64,000 nucleotides of DNA, taken from NCBI RefSeq assembly GCF_033343995.1, contig NZ_CP137573.1, positions 1,736,001 to 1,800,000 on the forward strand, in the 5' to 3' direction. Below the pieces are notes generated by a model that saw only the letters and a program-made list of their open reading frames with translations, was not told the origin of the DNA and made no database searches. This document shows positions 31,980 through 40,744 of the stretch, in pieces; positions within the stretch are counted from its first letter, which is position 1, and every line of letters begins with the position of its first letter. The translations under genes were made by a program, and so were the position numbers. This DNA comes from Streptomyces sp. HUAS YS2. GTDB lineage: Bacteria > Actinomycetota > Actinomycetes > Streptomycetales > Streptomycetaceae.

Positions 31980-33455
31980 CTAGCCGACGCCGAGCCAGCT
32001 CTCGATCGGGTGGATCGCGAAGTACACGAGGAAGATCGCGGTCAGGCCCCACATGAAGGCTCCGACCTCCCGTGCCTTGCCCTGCGCCGTCTTGATGACG
32101 GCGTAGGAGATGACGCCGGCCGCGACACCGGTGGTGATGGTGTACGTGAAGGGCATCAGGACCACGGTGAGGAACACCGGGATGGCGACGGAGCGGTCGC
32201 TCCAGTCGACGTGCTTGGCGTTCTGCATCATCATCGCGCCGATGACGACCAGGGCCGCGGAGGCGACCTCGGCGGGCACGATCGCGGTGAGCGGGGTGAA
32301 GAAGAGGCAGAGGGCGAAGAATCCGCCGGTGACGACAGAGGCGAGGCCCGTACGGGCTCCCTCGCCCACGCCGGTCGCGGACTCGACGAAGACCGTCTGG
32401 CCGGAGGCGCCGCCGGCGCCGCCGAGGATGCCGCCCGCGCCGTCGATGAACAGGGCCTTGGACAGGCCGGGCATGCGACCCTTGTCGTCGGCGAGCTTGG
32501 CCTCGGTGCCGACACCCAGGATGGTGGCCATGGCGTCGAAGAAGCCGGCCAGCACCAGGGTGAAGACGATCATGGTGATCGTGATGTAGCCGACGTCGCC
32601 CCAGCCGCTGAACGAGACATCGCCGATGAGCGAGAAGTCGGGGGCGGAGACCGCGCTGCCGTGCAGCTCGGGGGCTCCGGCGAACCAGGCGCCGGCGCCC
32701 TTCGCCGGGATGTCGGCGACCGCGTTGATGATCGCGGCGACGACGGTGCCGACGACGATGCCGATGAGGATGGCGCCGGGGACGTTGCGGGCCTGCAGCG
32801 CGAAGATGAGCAGCAGGGTGAGGGCGAAGAGCAGGACGGGCCAGCCCTGGAGTTCGCCGAGCGGCCCGAGGGTCACGGGACCGCCGCCGGGCGAGGGGTT
32901 CTCGTGCACGAAGCCGGCCTTGACGAAGCCGATGATCGCGATGAAGAGACCGATACCGATGGTGATCGCGTGCTTCAGGGCGAGCGGGATGGCATTCATG
33001 ATCATCTCGCGCAGGCCGGTGACGACCAGGAGACAGATCACGGCGCCGTACGCCACGGACATGCCCATGGCCTGCGGCCAGGTCATCAGCGGGACGACCT
33101 GCGAGGCCATCACGCCGGATACGCTGAGGCCGGCCGCGAGGGCGAGCGGGACCTTGCCCCAGAAGCCCATCAGCAGGGTGGTCGCGGCGGCGCACAGCGC
33201 GGTCGCGGTGATCAGAGCGGGCTGGCTGAGGCTGTTGCCGGCCACGTCCTTGCCGCCGAGGATCAGGGGGTTGAGCAGGAGGATGTACGCCATCGCCATG
33301 AAGGTGGTGATGCCGCCGCGCACCTCCGTCGCGACGGTCGATCCTCTTTCGGAGATGTGAAAGTACCGGTCGAGCCAAGAACGGCCGGCGGGAACGTTCG
33401 AGCCGGAGCCCGCGTCCTCCGCGGCGGTCTTGGGCTCCACTGACGACTGGGTCAT
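31980..33455 (-). CDS. NCS2 purine permease (AzgA type)
   Basis: A 491-residue membrane transporter of the adenine/guanine/hypoxanthine permease subfamily, about 12-14 membrane spans. Signature pieces are EVRGGITTFMAMAYILLLNPLIL near the start, KHAITIGIGLFIAIIGF, FDAMATILGVGTEAKLADD and TVFVESATGVGEGARTGLASVVTG. I chose the ATG at 33455 with GGGAG 8 bp upstream; a GTG 15 bp further up is possible. It precedes xdhC and is close to the xanthine dehydrogenase operon, so it probably imports the purine to be degraded. Confidence 0.9.
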   Translation of the reverse strand: MTQSSVEPKTAAEDAGSGSNVPAGRSWLDRYFHISERGSTVATEVRGGITTFMAMAYILLLNPLILGGKDVAGNSLSQPALITATALCAAATTLLMGFWGKVPLALAAGLSVSGVMASQVVPLMTWPQAMGMSVAYGAVICLLVVTGLREMIMNAIPLALKHAITIGIGLFIAIIGFVKAGFVHENPSPGGGPVTLGPLGELQGWPVLLFALTLLLIFALQARNVPGAILIGIVVGTVVAAIINAVADIPAKGAGAWFAGAPELHGSAVSAPDFSLIGDVSFSGWGDVGYITITMIVFTLVLAGFFDAMATILGVGTEAKLADDKGRMPGLSKALFIDGAGGILGGAGGASGQTVFVESATGVGEGARTGLASVVTGGFFALCLFFTPLTAIVPAEVASAALVVIGAMMMQNAKHVDWSDRSVAIPVFLTVVLMPFTYTITTGVAAGVISYAVIKTAQGKAREVGAFMWGLTAIFLVYFAIHPIESWLGVG

Positions 33456-33673
33456 GGGGCCTACTCCCAAGGTTCAAAGGGGCACCCGCATCAGACTTCG
33501 CACTGACTATCTGATCTATGAAGCTGCGGGATTTGGGATATTTCGTTGGCTGCACGACCCGGGGGACGGCCCGAGACGAACGGGTGAGACGGGGTACTGC
33601 GAGTACTGCCGTTACTGCTGTTCATACGGGGGTGTTGCAGTTCCTGCTGGTGTTGCTGGTGGTGCAGGAGTTG

Positions 33674-33732
33674 CTCCGGACGGTGCGGGCGGTGGAAGTG
33701 TGACGTTCCCGGGAGGCACGCACCGTCCGGAG
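33674..33732 (-). terminator. Hairpin after the xanthine dehydrogenase operon
   Basis: CTCCGGACGGTGCG (33674-33687) and CGCACCGTCCGGAG (33719-33732) are perfect 14-bp arms around a 31-nt loop, starting 13 bp after the dehydrogenase stop. The long loop makes it unusual as a simple terminator. The rest of the 290-bp gap (33456-33745) holds the permease promoter region and short GTTGCTG-type repeats but no gene. Confidence 0.5.
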
Positions 33733-33745
33733 AGCTTCGGGGGCT

Positions 33746-36145
33746 CTACAGGGTGCCGGTGAGCGCCTCGGGGCGGACCGGCGTCTTGTTGAGCTCCAGA
33801 CCCGTCGCCGCCCGGATCGCCGCGAGGACGGCCGGGGTGGACGAGAGGGTCGGGGCCTCGCCGATACCGCGCACGCCGTACGGCGCGTTCGGGTCGGCCA
33901 GCTCGAGGTAGTCGACCGGGATGGTCGGGGTGTCGAGGATCGTCGGGATCAGGTAGTCCGTGAAGGAGGGGTTGCGCACCTTCGCGGTCTTCGGGTCGAC
34001 GATGATCTCCTCCATGACCGCGACGCCCAGGCCCTGGGTGGTGCCACCCTGGATCTGGCCGACCACGGACAGCGGGTTGACCGCCTTGCCGACGTCCTGG
34101 GCGCAGGCCAGCTCGATCACCTTCACGAGGCCGAGCTCCGTGTCCACCTCCACCACCGCGCGGTGTGCGGCGAAGGCGTACTGGACGTGGCCGTCGCCCT
34201 GGCCGGTGACGAGGTCGAAGGCCTGGGTGGGGCGGTGCCGCCACTCCTCCTCGATCTCCACGACCTCGTTCTCGAGGACGTCGGCGATGGAGGCGAGGGC
34301 CTCGCCGCCGTCGGTGACGACCTTGCCGCCCTCCAGGAGGAGTTCGGCGTTGGCCCAGGCCGGGTGGTACGAGCCGAACTTGCGCCGGCCGATCTCCAGG
34401 ACCTTCTCGCGGACGAGCTCGCAGGAGTTCTTGATGGCGCCGCCGGTCATGTACGTCTGGCGGCCCGCGGAGGTCGAACCGGCCGAGCCCACCTGCGTGT
34501 CCGCGGGGTGGATGGTGACCTGCTGGACACCGAGCTCGGTACGGGCGATCTGCGCGTGGATCGTGACGCCGCCCTGGCCGACCTCCGCCATCGCGGTGTG
34601 GACCGTGGCGACGGCCTCACCGTTGATGACCTCGATGCGGATCTTGGCGGTCGAGTAGTCGTCGAAGCCCTCGGAGAAGCCGACGTTCTTGATGCCGACG
34701 GCGTAGCCGACGCCCCGCACCACACCCTCGCCGTGCGAGGTGTTGGAGAGGCCGCCCGGCAGCGCGCGGACGTCCGCGCCCTCGCCGGCGGTCTCCCACT
34801 GGCGCTCCGGCGGCATCGGGCGGGCCTTGACCCGGCGCAGCAGCTCGGCGACCGGGGCCGGCGAGTCCACGACCTGGCCGGTCGGCATGATCGTGCCCTG
34901 CTCCATGGCGTTGAGCTGGCGCAGCTCCACCGGGTCCATGCCCAGCTTGGCCGCGAGCTTGTCCATCTGAGCCTCGTAGGCGAAGCAGGCCTGGACCGCG
35001 CCGAAGCCGCGCATGGCGCCGCAGGGCGGGTTGTTGGTGTAGAGGCCGATCGCCTCGATCTCGACGTCGTCGATGACGTACGGGCCGACCGAGAGGGAGG
35101 AGGCGTTGCCGACGACCGAGGCCGTGGACGACGCGTACGCGCCGCCGTCGAGCACGATCTTGCACTTCATGTGCGTGAGCTTGCCGTCCTTGGTGGCCCC
35201 GTGCTCGTAGTAGAGCTTCGCCGGGTGCCGGTGGACGTGCCCGAAGAAGGACTCGTACCGGTTGTAGACCATCTTGACCGGCTTGCCGGTACGCAGCGCG
35301 AGGATGGAGGCGAGGATCTGCATGGAGATGTCCTCGCGGCCGCCGAAGGCGCCGCCGACACCGGCCATGGTCATCCGGACCTTCTCCTCGGGCAGGCCGA
35401 GGCAGGGGGCGATCTGCTTGAGGTCCGAGTGCAGCCACTGGGTGGCGACGTACAGGTCGACGCCGCCGTCCTCGGCCGGTACGGCGAGGCCGGACTCCGG
35501 GCCGAGGAAGGCCTGGTCCTGCATGCCGAAGGTGTACTCGCCCTTGACGATGACGTCGGCGCGCTCGGCGGCCTCGTCGGCGTTGCCGCGGATGATCGGC
35601 TGGCGGTGCACGATGTTCGGGTGCGGCACGTGGCCGGAGTGGTGGTCGTCGCGGTTCTCGTGGACCAGGATCGCGTCCGGAGCGAGGGCCGAGGCCTCGT
35701 CCGTGATGACCGGGAGCTCCCGGTACTCGACCTTGATCTTCGCGGCGGCGCGGCGGGCGGTCTCCGGGTGGTCGGCGGCCACGAGGGCGACCGGCTCACC
35801 GTGGTGACGGACCTTGCCGTAGGCGAGGACCGGGGTGTCCTGGAACTCCATGCCGTAGTTCTTCGCGGCCGGCAGGTCCTCGTGGGTCAGCACGGCGTAG
35901 ACGCCGTCCATCGTGAGGGCCTCGGTGGTGTCGATGGACACGATCTCGGCGTGCGCGACGGTGGAGCGCAGGATCTGGCCCCACAGCATGTCCTCGTGCC
36001 ACATGTCCGAGGAGTAGGCGAACTCGCCGGTGACCTTGAGGGTGCCGTCCGGGCGGAGCGTGGACTCGCCGATGCCGCCCTTGACGTGGTTCTGCGTGAC
36101 GTCGGTGGGCGTGCCCACCGGAGCCGTACGGGTGTTCTGAGCCAT
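33746..36145 (-). CDS. Xanthine dehydrogenase, molybdopterin-binding subunit
   Basis: A 799-residue molybdenum hydroxylase large subunit. The N-terminal a/b hammerhead domain starts near GGIGESTLRPDGTLKVTGEFAYSSD. Later come QDQAFLGPESGLAVP, GVGGAFGGREDISMQ, NPPCGAMRGFGAVQACFAYEAQMDKLA and GQGGVTIHAQIA, which line the cofactor, and RGIGEAPTLSSTPAVLAAI near the C-terminus with the catalytic Glu. The ATG at 36145 lies 2 bp after the iron-sulfur subunit stop. Purine substrate is inferred from the PucR, XdhC and purine permease neighbours; other hydroxylases have the same fold. Confidence 0.92.
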   Translation of the reverse strand: MAQNTRTAPVGTPTDVTQNHVKGGIGESTLRPDGTLKVTGEFAYSSDMWHEDMLWGQILRSTVAHAEIVSIDTTEALTMDGVYAVLTHEDLPAAKNYGMEFQDTPVLAYGKVRHHGEPVALVAADHPETARRAAAKIKVEYRELPVITDEASALAPDAILVHENRDDHHSGHVPHPNIVHRQPIIRGNADEAAERADVIVKGEYTFGMQDQAFLGPESGLAVPAEDGGVDLYVATQWLHSDLKQIAPCLGLPEEKVRMTMAGVGGAFGGREDISMQILASILALRTGKPVKMVYNRYESFFGHVHRHPAKLYYEHGATKDGKLTHMKCKIVLDGGAYASSTASVVGNASSLSVGPYVIDDVEIEAIGLYTNNPPCGAMRGFGAVQACFAYEAQMDKLAAKLGMDPVELRQLNAMEQGTIMPTGQVVDSPAPVAELLRRVKARPMPPERQWETAGEGADVRALPGGLSNTSHGEGVVRGVGYAVGIKNVGFSEGFDDYSTAKIRIEVINGEAVATVHTAMAEVGQGGVTIHAQIARTELGVQQVTIHPADTQVGSAGSTSAGRQTYMTGGAIKNSCELVREKVLEIGRRKFGSYHPAWANAELLLEGGKVVTDGGEALASIADVLENEVVEIEEEWRHRPTQAFDLVTGQGDGHVQYAFAAHRAVVEVDTELGLVKVIELACAQDVGKAVNPLSVVGQIQGGTTQGLGVAVMEEIIVDPKTAKVRNPSFTDYLIPTILDTPTIPVDYLELADPNAPYGVRGIGEAPTLSSTPAVLAAIRAATGLELNKTPVRPEALTGTL

Positions 36146-36147
36146 CG

Positions 36148-36753
36148 TCAGACCGCCTCTCCCTGACGCTCCTGGCGAGCGGCCGCGAGGCGGACCGCGT
36201 CGAGGATCTTCTCGTAACCGGTGCAGCGGCAGAGGTTGCCGGAGAGCGCCTCGCGGATGTCCGCGTCCGTCGGGGACGGGTTGCGCTCCAGCATCTCGTC
36301 GGCCGCGACGAGCAGACCGGGGGTGCAGAAACCGCACTGGACGGCGCCGGCGTCGATGAACGCCTGCTGGATCGGGCTCAGCTCGATGCCCTCACCCGTC
36401 TGCGAGTCCTGGGCGGGCTTGGCCTGCCACCGCTTGGCCTCGTCGAGGCCGGTGCCGCAGCCGCCGGTGCCGCAGGCGCCGCCCGGGTGGGCGTCCTCGC
36501 GGTGCTGGGCGTAGTCGGCCAGACCCTCGACGGTGACGACCTCGCGGCCCTCGGCCTGGCCGGCGGCGACCAGACACGAACAGACCGGCACGCCGTCCAG
36601 ACGGACCGTGCAGGAACCGCACTCGCCCTGCTCGCAGGCGTTCTTGGAACCGGGCAGGCCCATGCGCTCACGCAGAACGTAGAGCAGGGACTCGCCCTCC
36701 CAGACGTCGTCGGCTTCCTGCGGACGACCGTTGACCGTGAAATTGACGCGCAT
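36148..36753 (-). CDS. Xanthine dehydrogenase, [2Fe-2S] subunit with extra Cys/Gly insert
   Basis: A 201-residue subunit that carries two [2Fe-2S] clusters between molybdenum site and FAD. The plant-ferredoxin domain has Cys40, Cys45, Cys48 and Cys60 (CEQGECGSCTV). The helical domain has Cys140, Cys143, Cys175 and Cys177 (QCGFCTPG and NLCRCTGY). Between them, residues about 80-121 are an extra segment not found in CoxS-type proteins of about 160 residues, with HPGGACGTGGCGTG carrying Cys94 and Cys99. Stop and neighbouring start are 2 bp apart on both sides. Confidence 0.92.
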   Translation of the reverse strand: MRVNFTVNGRPQEADDVWEGESLLYVLRERMGLPGSKNACEQGECGSCTVRLDGVPVCSCLVAAGQAEGREVVTVEGLADYAQHREDAHPGGACGTGGCGTGLDEAKRWQAKPAQDSQTGEGIELSPIQQAFIDAGAVQCGFCTPGLLVAADEMLERNPSPTDADIREALSGNLCRCTGYEKILDAVRLAAARQERQGEAV

Positions 36754-36755
36754 GG

Positions 36756-37646
36756 TTATGCAGCTCCCTCAAGCGTGCGGCCGGTGCCGCGGTACTGCTC
36801 CCAGGTCCAGCCGAGCTGGCGGCGGGCCATGATGCCGACGGCGTGGCGGCGGTACTTGGCGGTGCCTCGGACGTCGTCGATCGGGTTGGCGGCGCCCGAG
36901 CACAGGTCGGCGAACTGCTTCGCGATCGACGGGGTGATGATCTTGCCGCTCTCCCAGAAGCCGCCCTCTTCCAGAGCCGCGTTCAGGAAGGCCTCGGCCT
37001 CCTTGGCGCGGATCGGGGTGGGCGCCGCCGAGCCGATACCGGTGCGCACGGTGCGGGTCTCCGGGTGGAGCGCCAGGCCGAAGGCGCAGACCGCGATGAC
37101 CATCGCGTTGCGCGTGCCGACCTTCGAGTACTGCTGCGGGCCGTCCGCCTTCTTGACGTGGACGGTCTTGATCAGCTCGTCGGGCTGCAGCGCGTTGCGC
37201 TTCACGCCCGTGTAGAACTCGTCGATCGGGATGAACCGGCTGCCGCGCACCGACTCGACCTCGACCTCGGCGCCCGCCGCGAGGAGCGCGGGGTGGGCGT
37301 CACCGGCCGGGGAGGCGGTGCCCAGGTTGCCGCCGACGCCGCCGCGGTTGCGGATCTGCGGCGAGGCGACCGTGTGGGAGGCGAGAGCCAGACCGGGCAG
37401 CTCGGCGCGCAGGTGCTCCATGATCTGCGTGTACGGAACGGACGCGCCGAGGCGGACGTTCTCCTCCCCGACCTCCCACTCGCGCAGCAGCTCGATACGG
37501 TTCAGGTCCAGGAGGTACTCGGGACGCCGGTGGTCGAAGTTGATCTCGACCATGACGTCGGTACCGCCCGCAATGGGCACGGCGGTGGGGTGCTCAGCCT
37601 TGGCGGCGAGCGCCTCCTCCCAGGTGGCGGGGCGAAGGAAGTCCAT
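36756..37646 (-). CDS. Xanthine dehydrogenase, FAD-binding subunit
   Basis: A 296-residue FAD subunit of the CO-dehydrogenase-M/XdhB type. It starts MDFLRPATWEEALAAKAEHP and has the FAD loops VPIAGGTDVMVEIN and ASPQIRNRGGVGGNLGTASPAGDAHP, then VHVKKADGPQQYSKVGTRNAMVIAV and the C-terminal domain. It passes electrons to NAD+. It is the first gene of the three-subunit operon (FAD, Fe-S, Mo on the minus strand) and is divergent from the PucR-type regulator, 300 bp away. Confidence 0.93.
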   Translation of the reverse strand: MDFLRPATWEEALAAKAEHPTAVPIAGGTDVMVEINFDHRRPEYLLDLNRIELLREWEVGEENVRLGASVPYTQIMEHLRAELPGLALASHTVASPQIRNRGGVGGNLGTASPAGDAHPALLAAGAEVEVESVRGSRFIPIDEFYTGVKRNALQPDELIKTVHVKKADGPQQYSKVGTRNAMVIAVCAFGLALHPETRTVRTGIGSAAPTPIRAKEAEAFLNAALEEGGFWESGKIITPSIAKQFADLCSGAANPIDDVRGTAKYRRHAVGIMARRQLGWTWEQYRGTGRTLEGAA

Positions 37647-37740
37647 GGTGGCTCTCTTCTTGTGCTTCTAGTGATCGGGGGTCGATCGGGCCCGGGGGGA
37701 CGGCCGGCCCTCGACGTGTATTCATGTGCTGTTAACGCGG

Positions 37741-37831
37741 TGTGTGGCCTAGTACACAAGGCGGACTCGCCCCTGTGCAGTAACCGAAGACATGAAGGAG
37801 TTGGCTGGTGTCCGGTCCCGTCTTGTAGATT
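37741..37831. promoter_or_regulatory. Control region between xanthine dehydrogenase operon and PucR gene
   Basis: The 300-bp divergent gap (37647-37946) holds no gene. It contains TGTGT-N8-ACACA (37741-37758), a possible operator, and on the plus strand TTGGCT (37801-37806) with TAGATT (37826-37831) 19 bp away, a possible promoter for the regulator. The area is less GC-rich than the genes around it. These assignments are tentative. Confidence 0.35.
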
Positions 37832-37946
37832 CGAACGAAAGGCGGAGCTCATTCACCTCGCGGTTTCCCCCCGGAAACACGAGTACCCGGCAACCGCCCA
37901 CAACGAGACACCTTCAGACCACAGACGAGAGAACGGCGGCGACGAG

Positions 37947-39641
37947 ATGCGGCTGCGCGCACTGCTGGAAACCGACGCGCTGGGGCTGCGCCTGCTCGGC
38001 GGCGAGGAAGAGCTCGACCGCACGGTCCGTGGCGTGATGACGACGGACCTGAAGGACCCCAGCCGCTACCTCTCGGGCGGCGAGCTGGTGCTCACCGGCC
38101 TCGCCTGGCTCCGGGAGCCGGCCGACGCGGAGCCGTTCGTCCGGATCCTTTCGGCGGCCGGTGTGGCCGGTCTCGCGGCCGGCGAGGCCGAGCTCGGCGA
38201 CATTCCCGACGATCTGGTGGCGGCGTGTTCGCGCCACCGGCTGCCGCTGTTCGCGGTGAACGAATCCGTTGCGTTCGCAACTATCACGGAGCACGTTGTT
38301 CGACAGGTCTCCGGTGAGCGAGCGGGCGACCTCGCCGCGGTCGTCGACCGGCACCGGCGTCTGATGACGTCCGGCCCGGCGGGCGGCGGCCCGGAGGCCG
38401 TCCTCGACCTGCTCGGCTCCGACCTCGACCTCCGGGCCTGGGTACTCTCCCCCACCGGCCGCCAGATCGCCGGTGCGGGCGAGCCCCTGGAGGGCTCCCT
38501 CGGCGCGGCCCTGGCCGGCGAGCACCTGGCCGCCACACGCATCGGGCGGCGCGGCCCGCACCGGGTCTCCCTGAGCGGATCCACGTACTCCCTGTTCCCG
38601 ATCCGGAACGTCGGGCGCGGCACGGCACCGGCCTCGCGGGACGTCCGGGAGACGGTCCTGTCGGACTGGCTGCTGGCCGTCGACGCGGACGCCGGAGACT
38701 GGCCGGCCGCCCGGCTCGACCTGCTCCAGGGCGTCACCCAGCTGATCGCGGTCGAGCGCGACCGGCGGGACGCGGCCCGCACCGTACGGCGCCGGCTGGC
38801 GCAGGAGGTGCTGGAGCTGGTGCAGACCGGGGCCGCGCCGGCCGAGATCGCGGCGCGCCTGCGGGTCGCCGCTCCGGTGCTGCTGCCCGGGCTCGGCACG
38901 GCTCCGCACTGGCAGGTCGTCGTGGCCCGCGTGGAGTGGGACCAGGAGGGCGGGACGGGCCAGCCGCTCGAGTCCGGTCCGGTGGCCCAGGCTCTGCTGG
39001 AGGAGATCCTCGTCGATCCGGCGGCGTCCGGAGCGGACTCCGCCGACCGCATCGCCGTCGCGCACACGGGCGACGAGGCGGTCGCGCTGGTGCCGCTGGC
39101 GGCGGCGCCGCTGCCGGACAGCGAGGACGAGACGGCGACGGCGCTCGGCCTGCACGCGGACGCGCTGCTCGCGGCCGTCCGCGAGCCGCTCTCCGCCGGG
39201 CTCGCCGACGACGGCCGGCTCACCCTGGGCGTCTCGGCCGCCGTGCACTCCGCGGAGGGCCTGCGCGGCGCCCTGGAGGAGGCCCGGCACGCCCGCCGCG
39301 TCGCGGCCGCCCGCCCGGGTCGGGTCTGCGCGGCCGGCCACCACGAGCTGGCCTCGCACGTCCTGCTGCTCCCGTTCGTCCCGGACGACGTCCGGCGCGC
39401 CTTCACGGCCCGCCTGCTCGACCCGCTGCGCGACTACGACCGCCGCCACCGCGCGGAGCTCATCCCCACCCTGGAGGCGTTCCTCGACTGCGACGGCTCC
39501 TGGACCCGCTGCGCGACGCGTCTGCACCTGCACGTGAACACGCTGCGGTACCGGGTGGGCCGCATCGAACAGCTGACGGGCCGCGACCTGTCCCGCCTGG
39601 AGGACAAGCTGGACTTCTTCCTGGCCCTGCGCATGTCGTAG
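37947..39641 (+). CDS. PucR family transcriptional regulator (purine catabolism)
   Basis: A 564-residue regulator. The N-terminal PucR domain begins MRLRALLETDALGLRLLGGEEELDRTVRGVMTTDLKDPSRYLSGGELVLTG. A GGDEF-like middle part follows and the C-terminal helix-turn-helix is LEAFLDCDGSWTRCATRLHLHVNTLRYRVGRIEQLTGRDL. The start is the ATG at 37947. Related proteins respond to purine-breakdown intermediates and switch xanthine dehydrogenase genes. It is divergent from that operon and followed by a terminator hairpin. Confidence 0.9.
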   Translation: MRLRALLETDALGLRLLGGEEELDRTVRGVMTTDLKDPSRYLSGGELVLTGLAWLREPADAEPFVRILSAAGVAGLAAGEAELGDIPDDLVAACSRHRLPLFAVNESVAFATITEHVVRQVSGERAGDLAAVVDRHRRLMTSGPAGGGPEAVLDLLGSDLDLRAWVLSPTGRQIAGAGEPLEGSLGAALAGEHLAATRIGRRGPHRVSLSGSTYSLFPIRNVGRGTAPASRDVRETVLSDWLLAVDADAGDWPAARLDLLQGVTQLIAVERDRRDAARTVRRRLAQEVLELVQTGAAPAEIAARLRVAAPVLLPGLGTAPHWQVVVARVEWDQEGGTGQPLESGPVAQALLEEILVDPAASGADSADRIAVAHTGDEAVALVPLAAAPLPDSEDETATALGLHADALLAAVREPLSAGLADDGRLTLGVSAAVHSAEGLRGALEEARHARRVAAARPGRVCAAGHHELASHVLLLPFVPDDVRRAFTARLLDPLRDYDRRHRAELIPTLEAFLDCDGSWTRCATRLHLHVNTLRYRVGRIEQLTGRDLSRLEDKLDFFLALRMS

Positions 39642-39650
39642 GAGGAGGGT

Positions 39651-39682
39651 CGGGGACCGCCAACTCTCCCGGGCGGTCCCCG
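39651..39682 (+). terminator. Terminator of the PucR gene
   Basis: CGGGGACCGCC (39651-39661) and GGCGGTCCCCG (39672-39682) are perfect 11-bp arms around a 10-nt loop, 9 bp after the stop codon. Confidence 0.75.
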
Positions 39683-39725
39683 AGTACGGGGCATTCCAAG
39701 ATCGCACCCATCGGTAATTCATGTT

Positions 39726-39765
39726 CGATTACCGGTAATCGCCCGGGGATTGTGAATTCATTCAC
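39726..39765. promoter_or_regulatory. Two palindromes upstream of the TPR-like gene
   Basis: CGATTACCGGTAATCG (39726-39741) is a perfect 16-bp palindrome, and CGGTAAT also occurs at 39712-39718. GTGAAT-TC-ATTCAC (39752-39765) follows. The stretch is clearly more AT-rich than its surroundings and lies 80-120 bp before the next start, consistent with a regulated promoter. Confidence 0.45.
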
Positions 39766-39847
39766 CAAACCTCTTGGCCGGGCGCGCCCGTTCATGCTGA
39801 GATTCGATCTGACCCAACAGCTCAATGGCGCGCTCGGGGAGGGCAAT

Positions 39848-40651
39848 GTGGCGGACACCGCCATGTCTGGTTCCGGAACAACGGGTGGCGAAGATCCGTC
39901 CCTCGCCTACGGCAAGGAGACTCCGGTGCAGACCGCCATATGGCGACTGCGCTCCCGCGGCTGCTGGTCCGACGCGGCCGCCCTGCTCACACCGCACGCG
40001 ACCGATCCGGCCGCGGCGCTCCAGCGTGCCGCGCTGCTGATCGAGCGCTGCCTGTACACCGAGAAGGGCTGGGCGGAGGCCGAGGAGGCGCTGCGCGCGG
40101 CCGAGGCGGTGGCGCACGACGACGAGGAGCGCGGGGCGGCGGCCTGCGAACGCGGCTATCTCGCCTACGCCTCAACGCTGTTGGGGGTCCGCGACCGGGC
40201 CGACGAGGCGCGGGCGGCGCTGGGCCGGGCGGCCGCGCTGATCGGTCCTTCGGCGCAGGGGCGGCCGCTGCTCGACTTCCGGCGCGGGCTGATCGCCCAG
40301 AACCTCGGGGACTCGCCCCAGGCGGCGCGCGCCGCGTACCGCAGGGCGCACGCGGGCGCGACGGCCCAGGACGACCTGCTGCTGCTGTCCTTCACCTGGC
40401 GCCATCTCGCCGGACTGGCCCTGCGCGACGGCGAGTTGGCGGAGGCCCGGCACGGATTCGCCGAGTCGCTGCGGATCCGGGAGGAGCTGGGGTATCTGGT
40501 GGGTACGGCCCCGGCACTGGCCTCGCTCGCGGACACCGAGACGGAGCCGGAGGCGGGGCGGCTGCGGGCGGAGGCCCGCCGGCTGTTCCGGCTCCTCGGC
40601 GGGGTACCGACCTGGCTCGCGGGGCAGTTGACGGCCCGTCCGGCGGTCTGA
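39848..40651 (+). CDS. Hypothetical TPR-like helical protein (267 aa)
   Basis: A helical repeat protein without signal or membrane segments. After about 25 residues it shows repeating Ala/Leu pairs typical of tetratricopeptide repeats: WSDAAALLTPHATDPAAALQRAALLIERCL, GWAEAEEALRAAEAVAHDDEE, ADEARAALGRAAALIG, DSPQAARAAYRRAH and GELAEARHGFAESLRIREELGY. I chose the GTG at 39848 because GGGGAGGG lies just upstream; an ATG at 39863 lacks such a site. Function unknown, possibly a protein-protein scaffold. Confidence 0.75.
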   Translation: MADTAMSGSGTTGGEDPSLAYGKETPVQTAIWRLRSRGCWSDAAALLTPHATDPAAALQRAALLIERCLYTEKGWAEAEEALRAAEAVAHDDEERGAAACERGYLAYASTLLGVRDRADEARAALGRAAALIGPSAQGRPLLDFRRGLIAQNLGDSPQAARAAYRRAHAGATAQDDLLLLSFTWRHLAGLALRDGELAEARHGFAESLRIREELGYLVGTAPALASLADTETEPEAGRLRAEARRLFRLLGGVPTWLAGQLTARPAV

Positions 40652-40744
40652 CGACGCGCGCGGACGTCCGGCGGCCCGGTAGGGTCCGACGGCGCGTCCG
40701 CGCGGAGCCGTGGCTTCGGCGCGGCTCGGGGGGAGGGAAAGCAG

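Noticed and set aside
30802..33555. Single large frame covering xdhC and the permease region
   Set aside because: Only the xdhC part resembles a protein; the rest is the out-of-frame shadow of the permease, and xdhC has its own AAGGAG and ATG.
33600..33680. Short GTTGCTG/GTTACTG-like repeats suggesting a CRISPR or riboswitch
   Set aside because: The units are short and irregular without spacers, and I see no conserved purine-riboswitch core.
36843..37946. N-terminal extension of the PucR frame
   Set aside because: It is antisense to the FAD subunit and crosses the promoter gap; the PucR domain starts at the ATG at 37947.
37792..38037. Possible short ORF in the PucR upstream gap
   Set aside because: The product has no coding character (Ser/Arg/Thr-rich) and it overlaps the PucR start in another frame.
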